NCBI RefSeq assembly: GCF_900142925.1
Contig: NZ_FRCN01000001.1
Coordinates: forward strand, 868,001 to 932,000
DNA length: 64,000 nucleotides
Reading direction: 5' to 3'
DNA from: Chitinophaga sp. CF418
GTDB lineage: Bacteria > Bacteroidota > Bacteroidia > Chitinophagales > Chitinophagaceae
The notes below the pieces were generated by a model. The model was not told the origin of the DNA. It did no database searches and was given only the letters and a program-made list of their open reading frames with translations. Shown piece after piece: positions 32,995-42,426 of this stretch. Every line of letters starts with the position of its first letter. Positions within the stretch are counted from its first letter, which is position 1. A program made the position numbers and the translations under genes.

Positions 32995-33780
32995 ATGAAA
33001 ATGTTAAAGAATTCAATCAGACCCGTAAAATGGCTCAGCGCTACATTGTTTGCTGTACTCATCATGGCATTTCCCCTTGTAATGCGGGCGCAGGAATCAG
33101 CTAAAGTAAAGAATATCATCCTGGTACATGGCGCTTTCGCTGATGGTTCAGGATGGGAAAGTGTATACCGCATCCTCGCAGCCAAAGGATATCATGTAAC
33201 AGCATTACAGTATCCTATGACCTCACTGGAAGATGACGTGGCAGCACTTAACAGGGCAATCGACAAACAAGATGGCCCAACCATCCTGGTAGGTCATTCA
33301 TATGGTGGTGTTATCATCACTGAAGCTGGCGTTTCATCCAAAGTAACTGCTTTGGTATATGTTGCTGCATTCGAACCCGATGCCGGCGAATCTCTGGTAA
33401 CACTGGTACAAACTGCTCCTGCGGCTCCTGAGAATGGTATCCTCGCTCCGGATGATAAAGGATTTGTATACTATGACGAAGCAAAGTTCCATGCCGGATT
33501 TGCAGGTGATCTGCCTAAAGAAAAGACAGCATTCATGTATGCATCTCAGGGGGCTATCTCCGCAAAGTGTTTTACTACACCGGTAACACATGCTGCCTGG
33601 AAGGAAAAACCCAGCTACGCTATTCTGACTACCGACGATAAGAGCATCAATCCCGTGATACAGGAGAACATGGTAAAACGTTCCGGCGCTAAAGTCACCA
33701 GGATAAAAGCCAGCCACGTTGTATTCATTTCTCATCCGAAAGAAGTAGCTGCCGTTATTGAAACTGCCGCAAAACATTAA
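32995..33780 (+). CDS. Secreted alpha/beta hydrolase (EstC-like esterase family)
   Basis: The 261-residue protein has an N-terminal signal or anchor (LFAVLIMAFPLVMRAQ) and an alpha/beta fold: NIILVHGAFADGSGW forms the oxyanion hole loop, VGHSYGGVI carries the nucleophile S102, and ASHVVFISHP carries the candidate catalytic His241. Such proteins hydrolyse short esters or other small amide/ester compounds; several are related to plant methylesterases. It ends at a bidirectional terminator shared with the AraC gene. Start ATG 32995 is chosen as the first Met of a good signal peptide. Confidence 0.87.
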   Translation: MKMLKNSIRPVKWLSATLFAVLIMAFPLVMRAQESAKVKNIILVHGAFADGSGWESVYRILAAKGYHVTALQYPMTSLEDDVAALNRAIDKQDGPTILVGHSYGGVIITEAGVSSKVTALVYVAAFEPDAGESLVTLVQTAPAAPENGILAPDDKGFVYYDEAKFHAGFAGDLPKEKTAFMYASQGAISAKCFTTPVTHAAWKEKPSYAILTTDDKSINPVIQENMVKRSGAKVTRIKASHVVFISHPKEVAAVIETAAKH

Positions 33781-33793
33781 ATTATCTATAGCA

Positions 33794-33830
33794 ATAAAGA
33801 GGTTGTCCTGTTAGAAGACAACCTCTTTAT
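33794..33830. terminator. Bidirectional terminator overlapping the AraC gene end
   Basis: ATAAAGAGGTTGTC (33794-33807) and GACAACCTCTTTAT (33817-33830) form a perfect 14-bp stem flanked by A/T runs on both sides. It covers the last codons of the AraC gene and the 3' region of the hydrolase gene. Confidence 0.8.
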
Positions 33831-34401
33831 CTATTAGTTCGAGGCTCCCGGCCCTTCTTCTGAATTCCGCAGGTGTAATCCCTGTATTTTTCTTAAAGAA
33901 CAAACTGAAATTGGGTTGTTCTGCAAATCCTATACTATAACCAATTTCCTGCAATGTCCAGTTTGTTTGTAGCAGCAGCATCTTCGCCTCTTCCAGTAAA
34001 CGCTTACGGATATGCGTACTGACGTTCTGCCCGGTATGTTTTTTCAGTAATGTGTTCAGATAATTCGGGTGCATATCCAGGCTGGCGGCAAATTCCTTGG
34101 CAGTTTTCCTGGCAATAGGATTGTTGTAATTAACATTTGCTGTCTCCTTTTCCAACAGACTGAAGAACTCATGAACATGTTTATATTCATCGGAGACATG
34201 GCGAGGTGCTTTAAAAGCAGAGATGCGGGTGCTTTGTATCATAAGCAGCTGCAGATATGTCTGAATAGCGTCTTCAGTCAGGCGCTCACCCGATCTTTCC
34301 TCCTGCTCCATATTGGCGAAAATACCATTCAGTACGCTGATATCGGCAGGCGATAACCGGCGCAACAGACCGATTGTTTTGGCTTCCAGTGTTGTCGTCA
34401 T
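33811..34401 (-). CDS. AraC family transcriptional regulator
   Basis: The protein is 196 residues from ATG 34401 (MTTTLEAKTIGLL); an in-frame Met 8 codons earlier is also possible. The C-terminal AraC/XylS double helix-turn-helix is complete: AKEFAASLDMHPNYLNTLLKKHTG and LLLQTNWTLQEIGYSIGFAEQPNFSLFFKKNTGITPAEFR (given as two motifs: TLQEIGYSIGF and FFKKNTGITPAEFR). The N-terminal part is short and lacks a cupin-like sensor domain. It lies beside the aldo/keto reductase on the same strand. It may regulate it or the hydrolase; the ligand is unknown. Confidence 0.87.
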   Translation of the reverse strand: MTTTLEAKTIGLLRRLSPADISVLNGIFANMEQEERSGERLTEDAIQTYLQLLMIQSTRISAFKAPRHVSDEYKHVHEFFSLLEKETANVNYNNPIARKTAKEFAASLDMHPNYLNTLLKKHTGQNVSTHIRKRLLEEAKMLLLQTNWTLQEIGYSIGFAEQPNFSLFFKKNTGITPAEFRRRAGSLELIDKEVVF

Positions 34402-34519
34402 ATCTGTCTGAGATTTACCATACAAATATGTCCCACATCCCCAAATCTCCCGTTGTACTTATCCTCACAATTGAGGTATTTTTCCCACTTTTTATTTGTC
34501 AGCCGGCATAATACACAAA

Positions 34520-34557
34520 AGGCCGTCCACTCCGTTCAGAACGGAGCGAATCGGCCT
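34520..34557 (-). terminator. Terminator of aldo/keto reductase gene
   Basis: A nested hairpin: CTCCGTTC-A-GAACGGAG (34530-34546) inside AGGCCG/CGGCCT (34520-34525 with 34552-34557). On the minus strand it is followed by TTTTGTG. It lies 20 bp after the reductase stop. Confidence 0.75.
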
Positions 34558-34577
34558 ATTACACAATCAAGTAATCT

Positions 34578-35423
34578 TTACTTTGATAATTGTTCGAACT
34601 CTTCGTCGGTCAGCTCTATGTCAGCAGCGGCCAGGTTTTCTTCCAGGTGTTTTATGGAACTGGTGCCTGGTATCAGCAGAATATTATCTGCGCGTTTCAG
34701 TAACCAGGCCAGCGCGATCTGCGCAGTTGTGGCATTGTATTTAGCCGCAATTCTGCTGATCTTATCTGCCAGTGTTTCCGGACCAGAAGCCAGCGGGAAC
34801 CATGGAATAAATGCCAGCCCACGTTCAGCTGTATAATCCACAATTTCTTCCCACTGACGGTTACCCAGATTGTAGAGATTTTGCACAGATACGATCGGTA
34901 ATACTTTTTCAGCTTGTTCGATCTGCTTAATATCTACTTCGGATAAACCCACATACCTGATCTTGCCTGCTGCTACAGCTTCCACCACAGGCGCCAGTGT
35001 TTCTTCCACCGGCACGTTAGGATCGAAACGGTGCAGTTGCCAGAGATCAATGGTATCTACCTTTAGACGTTTGAGACTACCTTCAATATTCTCACGGATA
35101 AAGGCAGGGTCGCCATTAGGCACCCACTGATTGGGACCAGGACGGTTAAAGCCTCCTTTAGTGGCGATTACCAGGTCATCTTTGTAGGGGTAAAGCGCGT
35201 CAGCTATCAATGATTCATTAAACTTAGGCCCATATGCTTCTGCAGTATCGATGAAATTCACACCACCGGCTACAGCAGCCTGCAGTACTTTCTTCGCATT
35301 CTCGCGGTCAGCTACCTCTCCAAATACGCCCGTTCCAGTCAATTGCATTGCCCCGTAACCAAGACGGTTGATCTCAAGCTGGCCTCCTAAGCTGAAGGTC
35401 AGACTCTTTGTGCTTGTTGCCAT
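34578..35423 (-). CDS. Aldo/keto reductase
   Basis: The 281-residue protein is a single TIM barrel of the AKR superfamily. The catalytic set is visible: Asp in FIDTAEAYGP with Tyr, Lys in VIATKGGF, and His in WQLHRFDP. The NADP-binding region near the C-terminus (LIPGTSSIKHLEENL) is typical of the AKR11/YdbC-type branch. It reduces aldehydes or ketones in the cytoplasm with NADPH. It precedes the AraC gene on the same strand, separated by a terminator. The gap 35424-35730 upstream has no gene; a weak trace of the two-hairpin repeat linker is possible near 35540. Confidence 0.92.
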   Translation of the reverse strand: MATSTKSLTFSLGGQLEINRLGYGAMQLTGTGVFGEVADRENAKKVLQAAVAGGVNFIDTAEAYGPKFNESLIADALYPYKDDLVIATKGGFNRPGPNQWVPNGDPAFIRENIEGSLKRLKVDTIDLWQLHRFDPNVPVEETLAPVVEAVAAGKIRYVGLSEVDIKQIEQAEKVLPIVSVQNLYNLGNRQWEEIVDYTAERGLAFIPWFPLASGPETLADKISRIAAKYNATTAQIALAWLLKRADNILLIPGTSSIKHLEENLAAADIELTDEEFEQLSK

Positions 35424-35730
35424 TTTCTTATGTTTTAATAATCAATCCTGAAATATGTATGATAAATCTGTTACGTTATTCTTTTCGGTAATCTGCCCGC
35501 AATGAGCATCAATAAACGTACCTGCTTATGTTGCTGGCCGCGGCCATGGTGGGCTACTTTAATAAGTATTCATTTATCTGCGACCATTTATTGCAGAGAC
35601 GTCCTGCTTATTTATTTTGTTCAGTTTACTGATACAAAGATGAATTGTTTGTAAAAAGCGGAGATTAGCAAAAACAAATGTTTTCTTATGAATTTCAAAG
35701 ATGAAAAAGTGGAGTTAACAATTCTTCGCA

Positions 35731-38169
35731 TCACATCGCCGTAAACACATACACCTTCCCCTTCTCCGTCATCACATCATACAAATTCGTCGCCTCAAAC
35801 TCCAGGGGCTTCACATCCTTACTATGTATCAACGGCTCTGCCACTGGCGTTACCTGGTAAAAAGGATTATTATTCTCACCGCTTGCCTTTGTTAAGGCCC
35901 GCGTTCCTTTCAAGGCCTGATTACTTCTGATACGGCAGTTACCACCCAATGTAGATCTGATCACCAGTTTAGTGATCTTCCCATCCCGCCATACCAGGTC
36001 TTCCACCACAAAGCCACCTCTTGCACGCAGGCCTTTTATACTACCCGCCTTCCATTGCTGTGGAAGGGCCGGCAATACATAAATAGCCCCATCATGACTT
36101 TGCATCAGCATTTCCGTGATGCCGGATGTACAACCGAAGTTTCCGTCTATCTGAAAAGGCGCATGGGCGTCAAAGAGATTAGTATAAGTACCGCCTCCAC
36201 GTTTACCTACAGGGCTAAGCTGGTTCGTGATGAGTTTCAGGGCGTGGTCTCCATTGCGTAGCCTGGCCCACCAGTTCACCTTCCATCCCATACTCCACCC
36301 TGTCGAAATATCACCGCGTTGTATCAGGGTGGTGTTGGCAGCACTAGCTAGTAGCGGTGTACGCTCAGGAGAGATCTGGGCGGAAGGGAATAAACCGTAT
36401 AAGTGTGAAATATGGCGGTGTTCATCCTTAGGATTATCAAGGTCATCGATCCACTCCTGCAACTGTCCATACTGACCGATCTGCATCGGCGGCAGACGCT
36501 TACGTACAGCCCTGAAAGTATCCACCAGCGCCTTGTCTTTCCCCAGGATGTCAGCAGCATTAATAGCCGCACTCAGTGCATCAAAAACGATCTGGTTATC
36601 CATCGTACAACCGGCATCCATATGAACACCAGGCCTCGCAGCCGGTGCATTTTCCGGCGAGTGACCAGGATTCACTACCAGGTATCCGCGTGTTGGATCC
36701 GCTACAAGATCATCCACGAAGAACAGCGCTGCTCCTTTAATAGCAGGATATACATCAGCGAGATAACTCTTATCCCCATTATAGAGATACCGCTCCCAAA
36801 GGTGCTGCGCCAGCCAGGCGCCACCCATGCTCCAGATACCCCAGTTGATCTTATCCACAGGACCTGTAATACGCCATAGGTCCGTATTGTGATGAGCTAC
36901 CCATCCCCTCGCCCCGTACATCGTGCGTGCAGTGCCCTGTCCTGTTACAGAAAGTTCTTTTACCATCTGTATCAATGGTTGATGCATTTCCGGCAGATTG
37001 TCCTTTTCTGCCGGCCAGTAGTTCATTTCTGTATTGATATTGATGGTGTATTTGCTATCCCATGGCGGTGTCATCTCTGCGTTCCAGATGCCCTGCAAAG
37101 TAGCTGGTTGTCCGCCAGGTTGAGAACAGGATATCAGCAGGTAACGGCCAAACTGGAAATAGAGCGACACAAACTGTGGATCAAATGTTTTTGAGAAATT
37201 GGCCAGCCTTACGTCAGTAGGCTCTTTTGCTGCATCGGAGGTGCCCAGGTCGATATGTACACGGTTGAAATAACGTTGATAGGCAGCAGTATGCTCTTTC
37301 AACAGGGTGGCATAAGGCTTTTTCACAGCAGCATTCAGATAAGCACCCGCACGCTTTACCTCATCAGCACTGAGGTCCTGGTAGTTCACATAATTGGTGG
37401 CCATGGAAATAAAGATCAATGCACTGCTGGCATTCTTCACGGTAATGGCAGTATCTCCGGTCGTCACGCTACCGCCTGTAACAATCACTCTTGCGATACC
37501 ATTGAACTTCACCTTTCCTTCTACAGTTTCATGACTACCTGTCATACCGTTCACCGTGAGATCCTTCCCTGTTGCTTTTACAACAGCATTCTTCTGGGGA
37601 GTACTCAGATAAGCAGAGAAACCCAGTGTACCCGGTTTGCTGCTGCTCAGCCGTACGATGATGGTCTGTGCAGGCACAGAAGCAAATACCTCCCGGGTAT
37701 ATTGAACGCCATTCACGGTATAGCTGGTCTTTGCGACTGCTTTTTCAATATCCAGTTCCCGGTAATAATCCTGGTACTGTTCATGGCCTGGAAACGCCAG
37801 GTGCAGACTACCTACAGGCTGGAACATCTGTCCGTTGGACGTTTTGGTCTGGACCTTCGCTGCCGCCAGATCCTGGGCTTCCTTCTGTTTACCTTCAAAG
37901 ATCAGCTGTCTGATCCTGGGCAAGGCAGCCAGGGCCTCCGGGTTTTCATTACGGTTAGGACTACCTGTCCAGACGGTGCCTTCATTCAGTTGAATGATCT
38001 CTTCAGCAGGATTCCCGAATACCATTCCTCCCAGACGGCCATTCCCTACAGGAAGCGCAGCTGTCCATATATCGCCGGCAGGTTGGCGGTACCATAATTT
38101 TAACGATTGTTGTGCCAGGGAAAAGAGTGGTAAGATGCCTCCTAGTACAAGCAGGGTTATTTTTTTCAT
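35731..38169 (-). CDS. Glycoside hydrolase family 95 (alpha-L-fucosidase-type)
   Basis: From ATG 38169 ([20 protein letters not shown] signal peptide) the enzyme is 812 residues, typical for GH95. The N-terminal beta domain has [18 protein letters not shown] and [11 protein letters not shown], family signatures. The (alpha/alpha)6 barrel has the [11 protein letters not shown] segment carrying the conserved Asn pair and [23 protein letters not shown] helices. GH95 inverts the fucosyl alpha-1,2 linkage, or in some members alpha-L-galactose. It lies 205 bp downstream of GH39 on the same strand, suggesting joint action on plant xyloglucan or similar. Location is probably periplasm. Confidence 0.93.
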   Translation of the reverse strand: MKKITLLVLGGILPLFSLAQQSLKLWYRQPAGDIWTAALPVGNGRLGGMVFGNPAEEIIQLNEGTVWTGSPNRNENPEALAALPRIRQLIFEGKQKEAQDLAAAKVQTKTSNGQMFQPVGSLHLAFPGHEQYQDYYRELDIEKAVAKTSYTVNGVQYTREVFASVPAQTIIVRLSSSKPGTLGFSAYLSTPQKNAVVKATGKDLTVNGMTGSHETVEGKVKFNGIARVIVTGGSVTTGDTAITVKNASSALIFISMATNYVNYQDLSADEVKRAGAYLNAAVKKPYATLLKEHTAAYQRYFNRVHIDLGTSDAAKEPTDVRLANFSKTFDPQFVSLYFQFGRYLLISCSQPGGQPATLQGIWNAEMTPPWDSKYTININTEMNYWPAEKDNLPEMHQPLIQMVKELSVTGQGTARTMYGARGWVAHHNTDLWRITGPVDKINWGIWSMGGAWLAQHLWERYLYNGDKSYLADVYPAIKGAALFFVDDLVADPTRGYLVVNPGHSPENAPAARPGVHMDAGCTMDNQIVFDALSAAINAADILGKDKALVDTFRAVRKRLPPMQIGQYGQLQEWIDDLDNPKDEHRHISHLYGLFPSAQISPERTPLLASAANTTLIQRGDISTGWSMGWKVNWWARLRNGDHALKLITNQLSPVGKRGGGTYTNLFDAHAPFQIDGNFGCTSGITEMLMQSHDGAIYVLPALPQQWKAGSIKGLRARGGFVVEDLVWRDGKITKLVIRSTLGGNCRIRSNQALKGTRALTKASGENNNPFYQVTPVAEPLIHSKDVKPLEFEATNLYDVMTEKGKVYVFTAM

Positions 38170-38374
38170 AACTGGATAATGTGTTAGACCTATAATAAGA
38201 TCAACCATGCCTGTGGAAAGTTCATGGCTGGGGAAAGCAAATTACAAATGATGATCTACGAATGCAAACCGTCTGTAATAATAACTGTAGTATTAACACA
38301 TAAAAATGGGGCGCTGCACATATGTTAGTGGGTTAACACTTTTATCTTATCATGAATAACTCATCAGTAATAAA

Positions 38375-40024
38375 TTAAGCCGTTTCATCAATCAGCATCA
38401 CATCCCATGGCTGTAAAATTTTACTGATCAGCAATACGCCTGCATTACTGGACAGCACCTGTTCTTCCTTCACTGCCATGGCCATCTGCTGCATTGTTTT
38501 CAACTGATCTCCCGCCAGTGAGTCTGGACTACCAGCCTGTTTCAAGGCATACATTGCATTCCCGTTCTCCTTATCCAGTATTTCCACATTAAAGCGGGCA
38601 TCTTTATTCGTATTCATGAGCTTAAATGTGAAGTTACGCGGCTCTCCCAGTTTAAGTGTGTTATCCACTGCATCAGCGGTGCTGAAAGGCGGGGCTGTTT
38701 TCAACACTGCAGGATAATTATATACCAATGTAGTCAGCTTTTGTGTGCTCTTATGGCGTGTCACTACAATGCCGTCTTTATTGTAAAGCAGTTCGTCTCC
38801 CAGTGCATGCAACATTCTGTAGGCATGGAAAGAAGGTTTGGCAATGCCCTGGTAGTTCAGCAATCCGAATCCACCGGAAAATCCCTGTCCGCCAACACCT
38901 TCCTCTCCACAGTCTGTAAACGACCAATAGGAAAGTGAATCTGCCAGACCAATACTATCAATATTCGCCTTTATGATATAAGCAGCAGGCGGCAATGCAT
39001 CGTGCATAGCATCCCTGCCAGAAGCGCTGGTACCCCATTCTGTGAGATGGATCTCCGCCTTCGGAAAAGCGCTTTTATCCACCACAGCCCTCAGCCATTG
39101 CAGATCTTTCATTGTCGCATCTACACCACGGGTACGGCCTTTGCTATTGTTGTAAGGGAAATCAGTAGGATAAGGATGCGTGGAAATAAAATCGACAGGC
39201 GCCTGTTCCCGTTTGCAGTAATCCAGGAAATCCTGTATCCATACGCCTTTCCATTGCAGGCTGTCCAGGTCTTCAGTACTACCTGTCAGTATTTTTGATT
39301 TATCTTCCGCTTCCCCGTCAAAACGGCCATCACCCACAAAATTGCTGGTGGCCGGCCCTCCTACTCTCAGCTCCGGCGATACAGCCTTGATAGCCTGTGC
39401 AGTAGCCTTGTACATGGCGAAATACTGGCTTTTGCTGCCATCCCACATGCCTTTCTGATTAGGTTCATTCCACACTTCGAAATACCAGGTGCGAACTTCA
39501 TTCTGACCAAACTTTTCGATACAGTGTTTCGTGAAAGTGGTAACCAGTTGTGCCCATTTCGAAAAATCAGCCGGGGGCGATACATTGGCTTTCCACCAAA
39601 AAGCGGTACTTGTTCCACCGGCTATTTCCCTGGGGAAGAAACTCAGTTCCACAAAAGGCTTCATGCCTGTTTTCAGGATGCGGTTGATAAGATCATCGAC
39701 CCTTAGCCAGTTATACACACCGCCCTGGTATACAGACATATCATCGTGAAAGATCCCATGAAAGCGACAATATTCAAAGCCACAATGTTTCTTCGTGAAT
39801 TGCAGTTGCTCCAGCCAGGGAGAACCAGGACGGAATACTTCACCAGCCCGGCCGGCGCCTACGCATTTACTCCAGAAATGAGAAAAAGTACGTCCCTGAA
39901 TTTTGGTGTCAATTAACAACGGTTGTTGTTCTTCCCAGAAGGAACGGCCCGAAGCGAAACCTGGCAACAATGCACTGCCGGCAGCTGTAACAATGGCCTG
40001 CTTCAAAAAATTACGTCTTTCCAT
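38375..40024 (-). CDS. Glycoside hydrolase family 39-like (beta-xylosidase type)
   Basis: The 549-residue protein has a twin-arginine-like signal (MERRNFLKQAIVTAAGSALL) and a clan-A (beta/alpha)8 barrel. The acid/base candidate is E187 in FEVWNEPN and the nucleophile candidate is E329 in IHLTEWGTS, both in expected positions. A beta-sandwich follows to the C-terminus. GH39 covers beta-xylosidases and alpha-L-iduronidases; SFFPREIAGG and ISTHPYPTDFP favour the xylosidase side. It probably releases xylose or a related pentose in the periplasm. The gap to the GH95 gene is 205 bp and they are likely one operon. Confidence 0.88.
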   Translation of the reverse strand: MERRNFLKQAIVTAAGSALLPGFASGRSFWEEQQPLLIDTKIQGRTFSHFWSKCVGAGRAGEVFRPGSPWLEQLQFTKKHCGFEYCRFHGIFHDDMSVYQGGVYNWLRVDDLINRILKTGMKPFVELSFFPREIAGGTSTAFWWKANVSPPADFSKWAQLVTTFTKHCIEKFGQNEVRTWYFEVWNEPNQKGMWDGSKSQYFAMYKATAQAIKAVSPELRVGGPATSNFVGDGRFDGEAEDKSKILTGSTEDLDSLQWKGVWIQDFLDYCKREQAPVDFISTHPYPTDFPYNNSKGRTRGVDATMKDLQWLRAVVDKSAFPKAEIHLTEWGTSASGRDAMHDALPPAAYIIKANIDSIGLADSLSYWSFTDCGEEGVGGQGFSGGFGLLNYQGIAKPSFHAYRMLHALGDELLYNKDGIVVTRHKSTQKLTTLVYNYPAVLKTAPPFSTADAVDNTLKLGEPRNFTFKLMNTNKDARFNVEILDKENGNAMYALKQAGSPDSLAGDQLKTMQQMAMAVKEEQVLSSNAGVLLISKILQPWDVMLIDETA

Positions 40025-40292
40025 GAGGTAAGGGTTAGTTAAAAATATGTAGCTGTCCCCTGAACCGGCGGCTGTTTTTCATATCGCGACACTGCTCACT
40101 TTAATACAAATTCCGGGGATACAAGCCTTTTTTGATTGATAAATTTTGCTCTACTATCAGACAACTATTGATTTACAATGTACGGTATTTTATGAAATAC
40201 GCAAACGTTTGCGCAATCCATTGACTACAACACACATATGTACAAATTACTCTATGTTTCCGATAAATGCAAATAAAGGGGGAAGGATATTT

Positions 40293-40574
40293 TTAGAACG
40301 TAACAGGAACAGCATGAATAACTTGGCTTACCTCTGCCTGGATCGCAGGGTCATTGGCCAGTATTGAGCACAATTCTGTGTCTGATGATATTGATAATGA
40401 GACAAATAAACCTTCTTCATGTACCAGCTGACCGGTTTGCAGTACTTTTCCCTGCTGTTGCAGCTGATAGTAAAATTCCATTTGCTCCGCCAGATATGCC
40501 TTTCTGTCTTCCCGCGACCAGTTTCTTCCCTTATTAAAGAAAAGCAATACACCATGTGGCTGTCCGTAGTTCAT
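40293..40574 (-). CDS. YCII-related small protein
   Basis: The 93-residue protein resembles the YciI/YCII ferredoxin-like family: the helix with REDRKAYLAEQMEFYYQLQQQGKV, then LQTGQLVHEEGLFVS and a C-terminal IHAVPVTF strand. The family has small dimeric proteins of mostly unknown enzymology, some near extracytoplasmic-function sigma genes. It is divergent from the AraC regulator at 40675, which may regulate it. Confidence is limited by the short length, but codon use and a well-placed Met support a real gene. Confidence 0.7.
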   Translation of the reverse strand: MNYGQPHGVLLFFNKGRNWSREDRKAYLAEQMEFYYQLQQQGKVLQTGQLVHEEGLFVSLSISSDTELCSILANDPAIQAEVSQVIHAVPVTF

Positions 40575-40674
40575 AAATAGCTTTATTTTTGCGCAAAGTT
40601 CCGCATCAGCCTATTCACCCTGTTAACGCAAACGGGACTTTTATAGCCGCAAACAGTGCCAAACTGCATTTCTT

Positions 40675-41610
40675 ATGAACATCATACCGTCGCAATATCC
40701 TCCTCATCAGATAAAAGAAACGAAACGTCACTATACCCGTGAGCAAACCTCCGGCCCGGAGATCCAATTCAGAGAGATCTGCATGGATAATGCCCGCATG
40801 CTGTGGTATTCATATATGGCTGACAAAGAATATCATATGCCAATGCAGCTGCAGGGAGAAAGAGTGGAGATGCATTTCAAACTGCGTGGCAGATCGGGCG
40901 TGTCGTACGAGGGTGAACGATACGTTATGCACAGCAATGAGCAAAGTCTTTTTTATCAGCATGACCTGGTGGGAGAATACATCCTTTACCCCGGTCAGGA
41001 AAACACCTTCTTTGAGGTAGAGTTACCCCGTTCCGTATTTGAATCATTGGTCACTACAGATTGTCCCTTTCTGCAACAGTTCTCCGACCAATTGCAAACA
41101 CCCCGCAGTCACTTGTGGCCAGGACATAGTATGGCCATCACTCCCCAGATGCATATGATCATTACTGAAATGAGCAATAACGCTTATACCGGACAAATGA
41201 AACGCTTGTTCCTGGAAGCTAAACTCATAGAACTGTTCCTGTTACAAGCAAATGGCTTTGATCAGCATACGCCCCATACCGCCAACCTCCGGCCTGCCGA
41301 CATAGAACGCCTGCACGCAGCCAGGCATTACCTGGAACAGCACTTCATGGACGATTGTTCCATCTTCTCCCTGGCCAGCCAGGTGGGCATCAATCAGAAG
41401 AAACTGAAGCAGGGATTTAAAGCATTGTTCGGTTATACCGTTTTCGGACTCCTCAGTCATATACGAATGGAAAAAGCCAGACAGCTGCTGCTCGATGAAA
41501 AGAAAACAGTTGGAGAAGTTTCTGAGTTAGTCGGTTATCAACACCCACAACATTTTGCAGCTGCCTTTAAAAGAAAGTACAATATTCTACCAGGCAGCCT
41601 TAAAAACTAA
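40675..41610 (+). CDS. AraC family transcriptional regulator
   Basis: The 311-residue protein has an N-terminal cupin-like sensor region (about residues 50-150, with VEMHFKLRGRSGVSYEGERY) and a C-terminal AraC helix-turn-helix domain (FSLASQVGINQKKLKQGFKA and the TVGEVSELVGYQHPQHFAAAFK core). The last residues FKRKYNILPGSLKN complete the second HTH. It belongs to the branch of AraC proteins with a non-sugar sensor. It is divergent from the YCII-related gene across 100 bp, so may control it. The ligand cannot be deduced. Confidence 0.9.
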   Translation: MNIIPSQYPPHQIKETKRHYTREQTSGPEIQFREICMDNARMLWYSYMADKEYHMPMQLQGERVEMHFKLRGRSGVSYEGERYVMHSNEQSLFYQHDLVGEYILYPGQENTFFEVELPRSVFESLVTTDCPFLQQFSDQLQTPRSHLWPGHSMAITPQMHMIITEMSNNAYTGQMKRLFLEAKLIELFLLQANGFDQHTPHTANLRPADIERLHAARHYLEQHFMDDCSIFSLASQVGINQKKLKQGFKALFGYTVFGLLSHIRMEKARQLLLDEKKTVGEVSELVGYQHPQHFAAAFKRKYNILPGSLKN

Positions 41611-41765
41611 GGGGCTTTTTCCATATTACCGGTTGCAGGCCCCCTCTCTGAGGGAAGCAATTCAGACTATGCCGGATTTACCATAGGTCCAACCTAACGT
41701 CATATCAAAGGCAGGGTAAAGGCATGGCAAAGGCATGGCAAACGCACGAAAAATCCCCGACAATC

Positions 41766-41814
41766 GGCTCCGCCAGGTGCCGTGTGTTTGTAGCCCGGGG
41801 TGGCAACCCCGGGG
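41766..41814 (+). repeat. Two-hairpin intergenic repeat, copy D
   Basis: GGCTCCGCCAGGTGCCG gives a degenerate first hairpin. TGTGTTTGTAGCCC is the linker and CCCGGGG-TGGCAA-CCCCGGG the second hairpin (about 41794-41813). It lies in a 512-bp gene-free stretch (41611-42122). Confidence 0.6.
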
Positions 41815-41838
41815 AACCGGTTGCCGACGACCAAACAC

Positions 41839-41990
41839 CCTGATATTATTTTAACCCAAAAGCACCATTCGAACAGCATTCGAACAAGCAACGAAGAAGC
41901 GACGGATTAGTGTCGAATTAATACCAAGGTCAATCCGGTATAAAAAAATACCAGCGCAATTCAATCCTGATGTTATTTTAACTCAAAAGC
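41839..41990 (+). repeat. Direct repeat pair in intergenic region
   Basis: Two 25-bp copies at 41839-41863 and 41966-41990 (CCTGATNTTATTTTAACYCA then AAAGC) differ at two positions. A shorter repeat AGAACTAGCAGAGAA occurs twice near 41998-42036. No gene is visible between 41611 and 42122. Confidence 0.45.
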
Positions 41991-42122
41991 CGGGAGAGAA
42001 CTAGCAGAGAATTAGGGTAGAACTAGCAGAGAAGACGCAGAGAACAAGTGCTCATGTCAATTTTGTGTACATACCATCAGGAAGGAGCCTTTCCCTGGTG
42101 ACAAACGAGGATCAACGCTTCT

Positions 42123-42314
42123 TCATGAAGGCTTATCCTTTGTGCTCCTGATCAACCCGATCCCTGCAAAAAAGAAGATAGCTCCCAATATGGAATAAAT
42201 GATAATTGCCTTAACACTCCGGGTAGCTCCACTGGTGTTCATAAAATTCAAAGCCCCCAGTATCAGACCGGCAATACCCAGGAATGTCAGTATAATGCCA
42301 ATAATCCGCTTTTC
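42123..42314 (-). CDS. Small two-helix membrane protein
   Basis: From ATG 42314 (MEKRIIGIILTFLGIAGLIL) this is a 63-residue protein with two membrane helices (about residues 5-24 and 38-57) joined by a short polar loop and a basic tail TKDKPS. An earlier Met 12 codons upstream is not preferred because it adds hydrophilic residues. It is divergent from the ABC exporter gene by 112 bp. No function is known. Confidence 0.65.
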   Translation of the reverse strand, partial: EKRIIGIILTFLGIAGLILGALNFMNTSGATRSVKAIIIYSILGAIFFFAGIGLIRSTKDKPS

Positions 42315-42426
42315 CATAGCAAGTTTTACCATAGGTGATACAAATTGCATGCCTTGCCGGTATTCCTCCTACCTGCCAAATAGACGTTTCGCCCCCCGAT
42401 GGTGTAATTTTTGTGCTCACCCCGGC

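Noticed and set aside
37255..38097. A 280-residue plus-strand protein.
   Set aside because: It is fully antisense to the GH95 gene, which has clear family motifs along its whole length; the composition is Cys/His/Ser-rich, typical of a shadow frame.
42199..42426. N-terminal extension of the ABC transporter.
   Set aside because: It overlaps the divergent small membrane protein and its promoter; MKIFWNYMQPHRW at 42427 is the usual start of such exporters.
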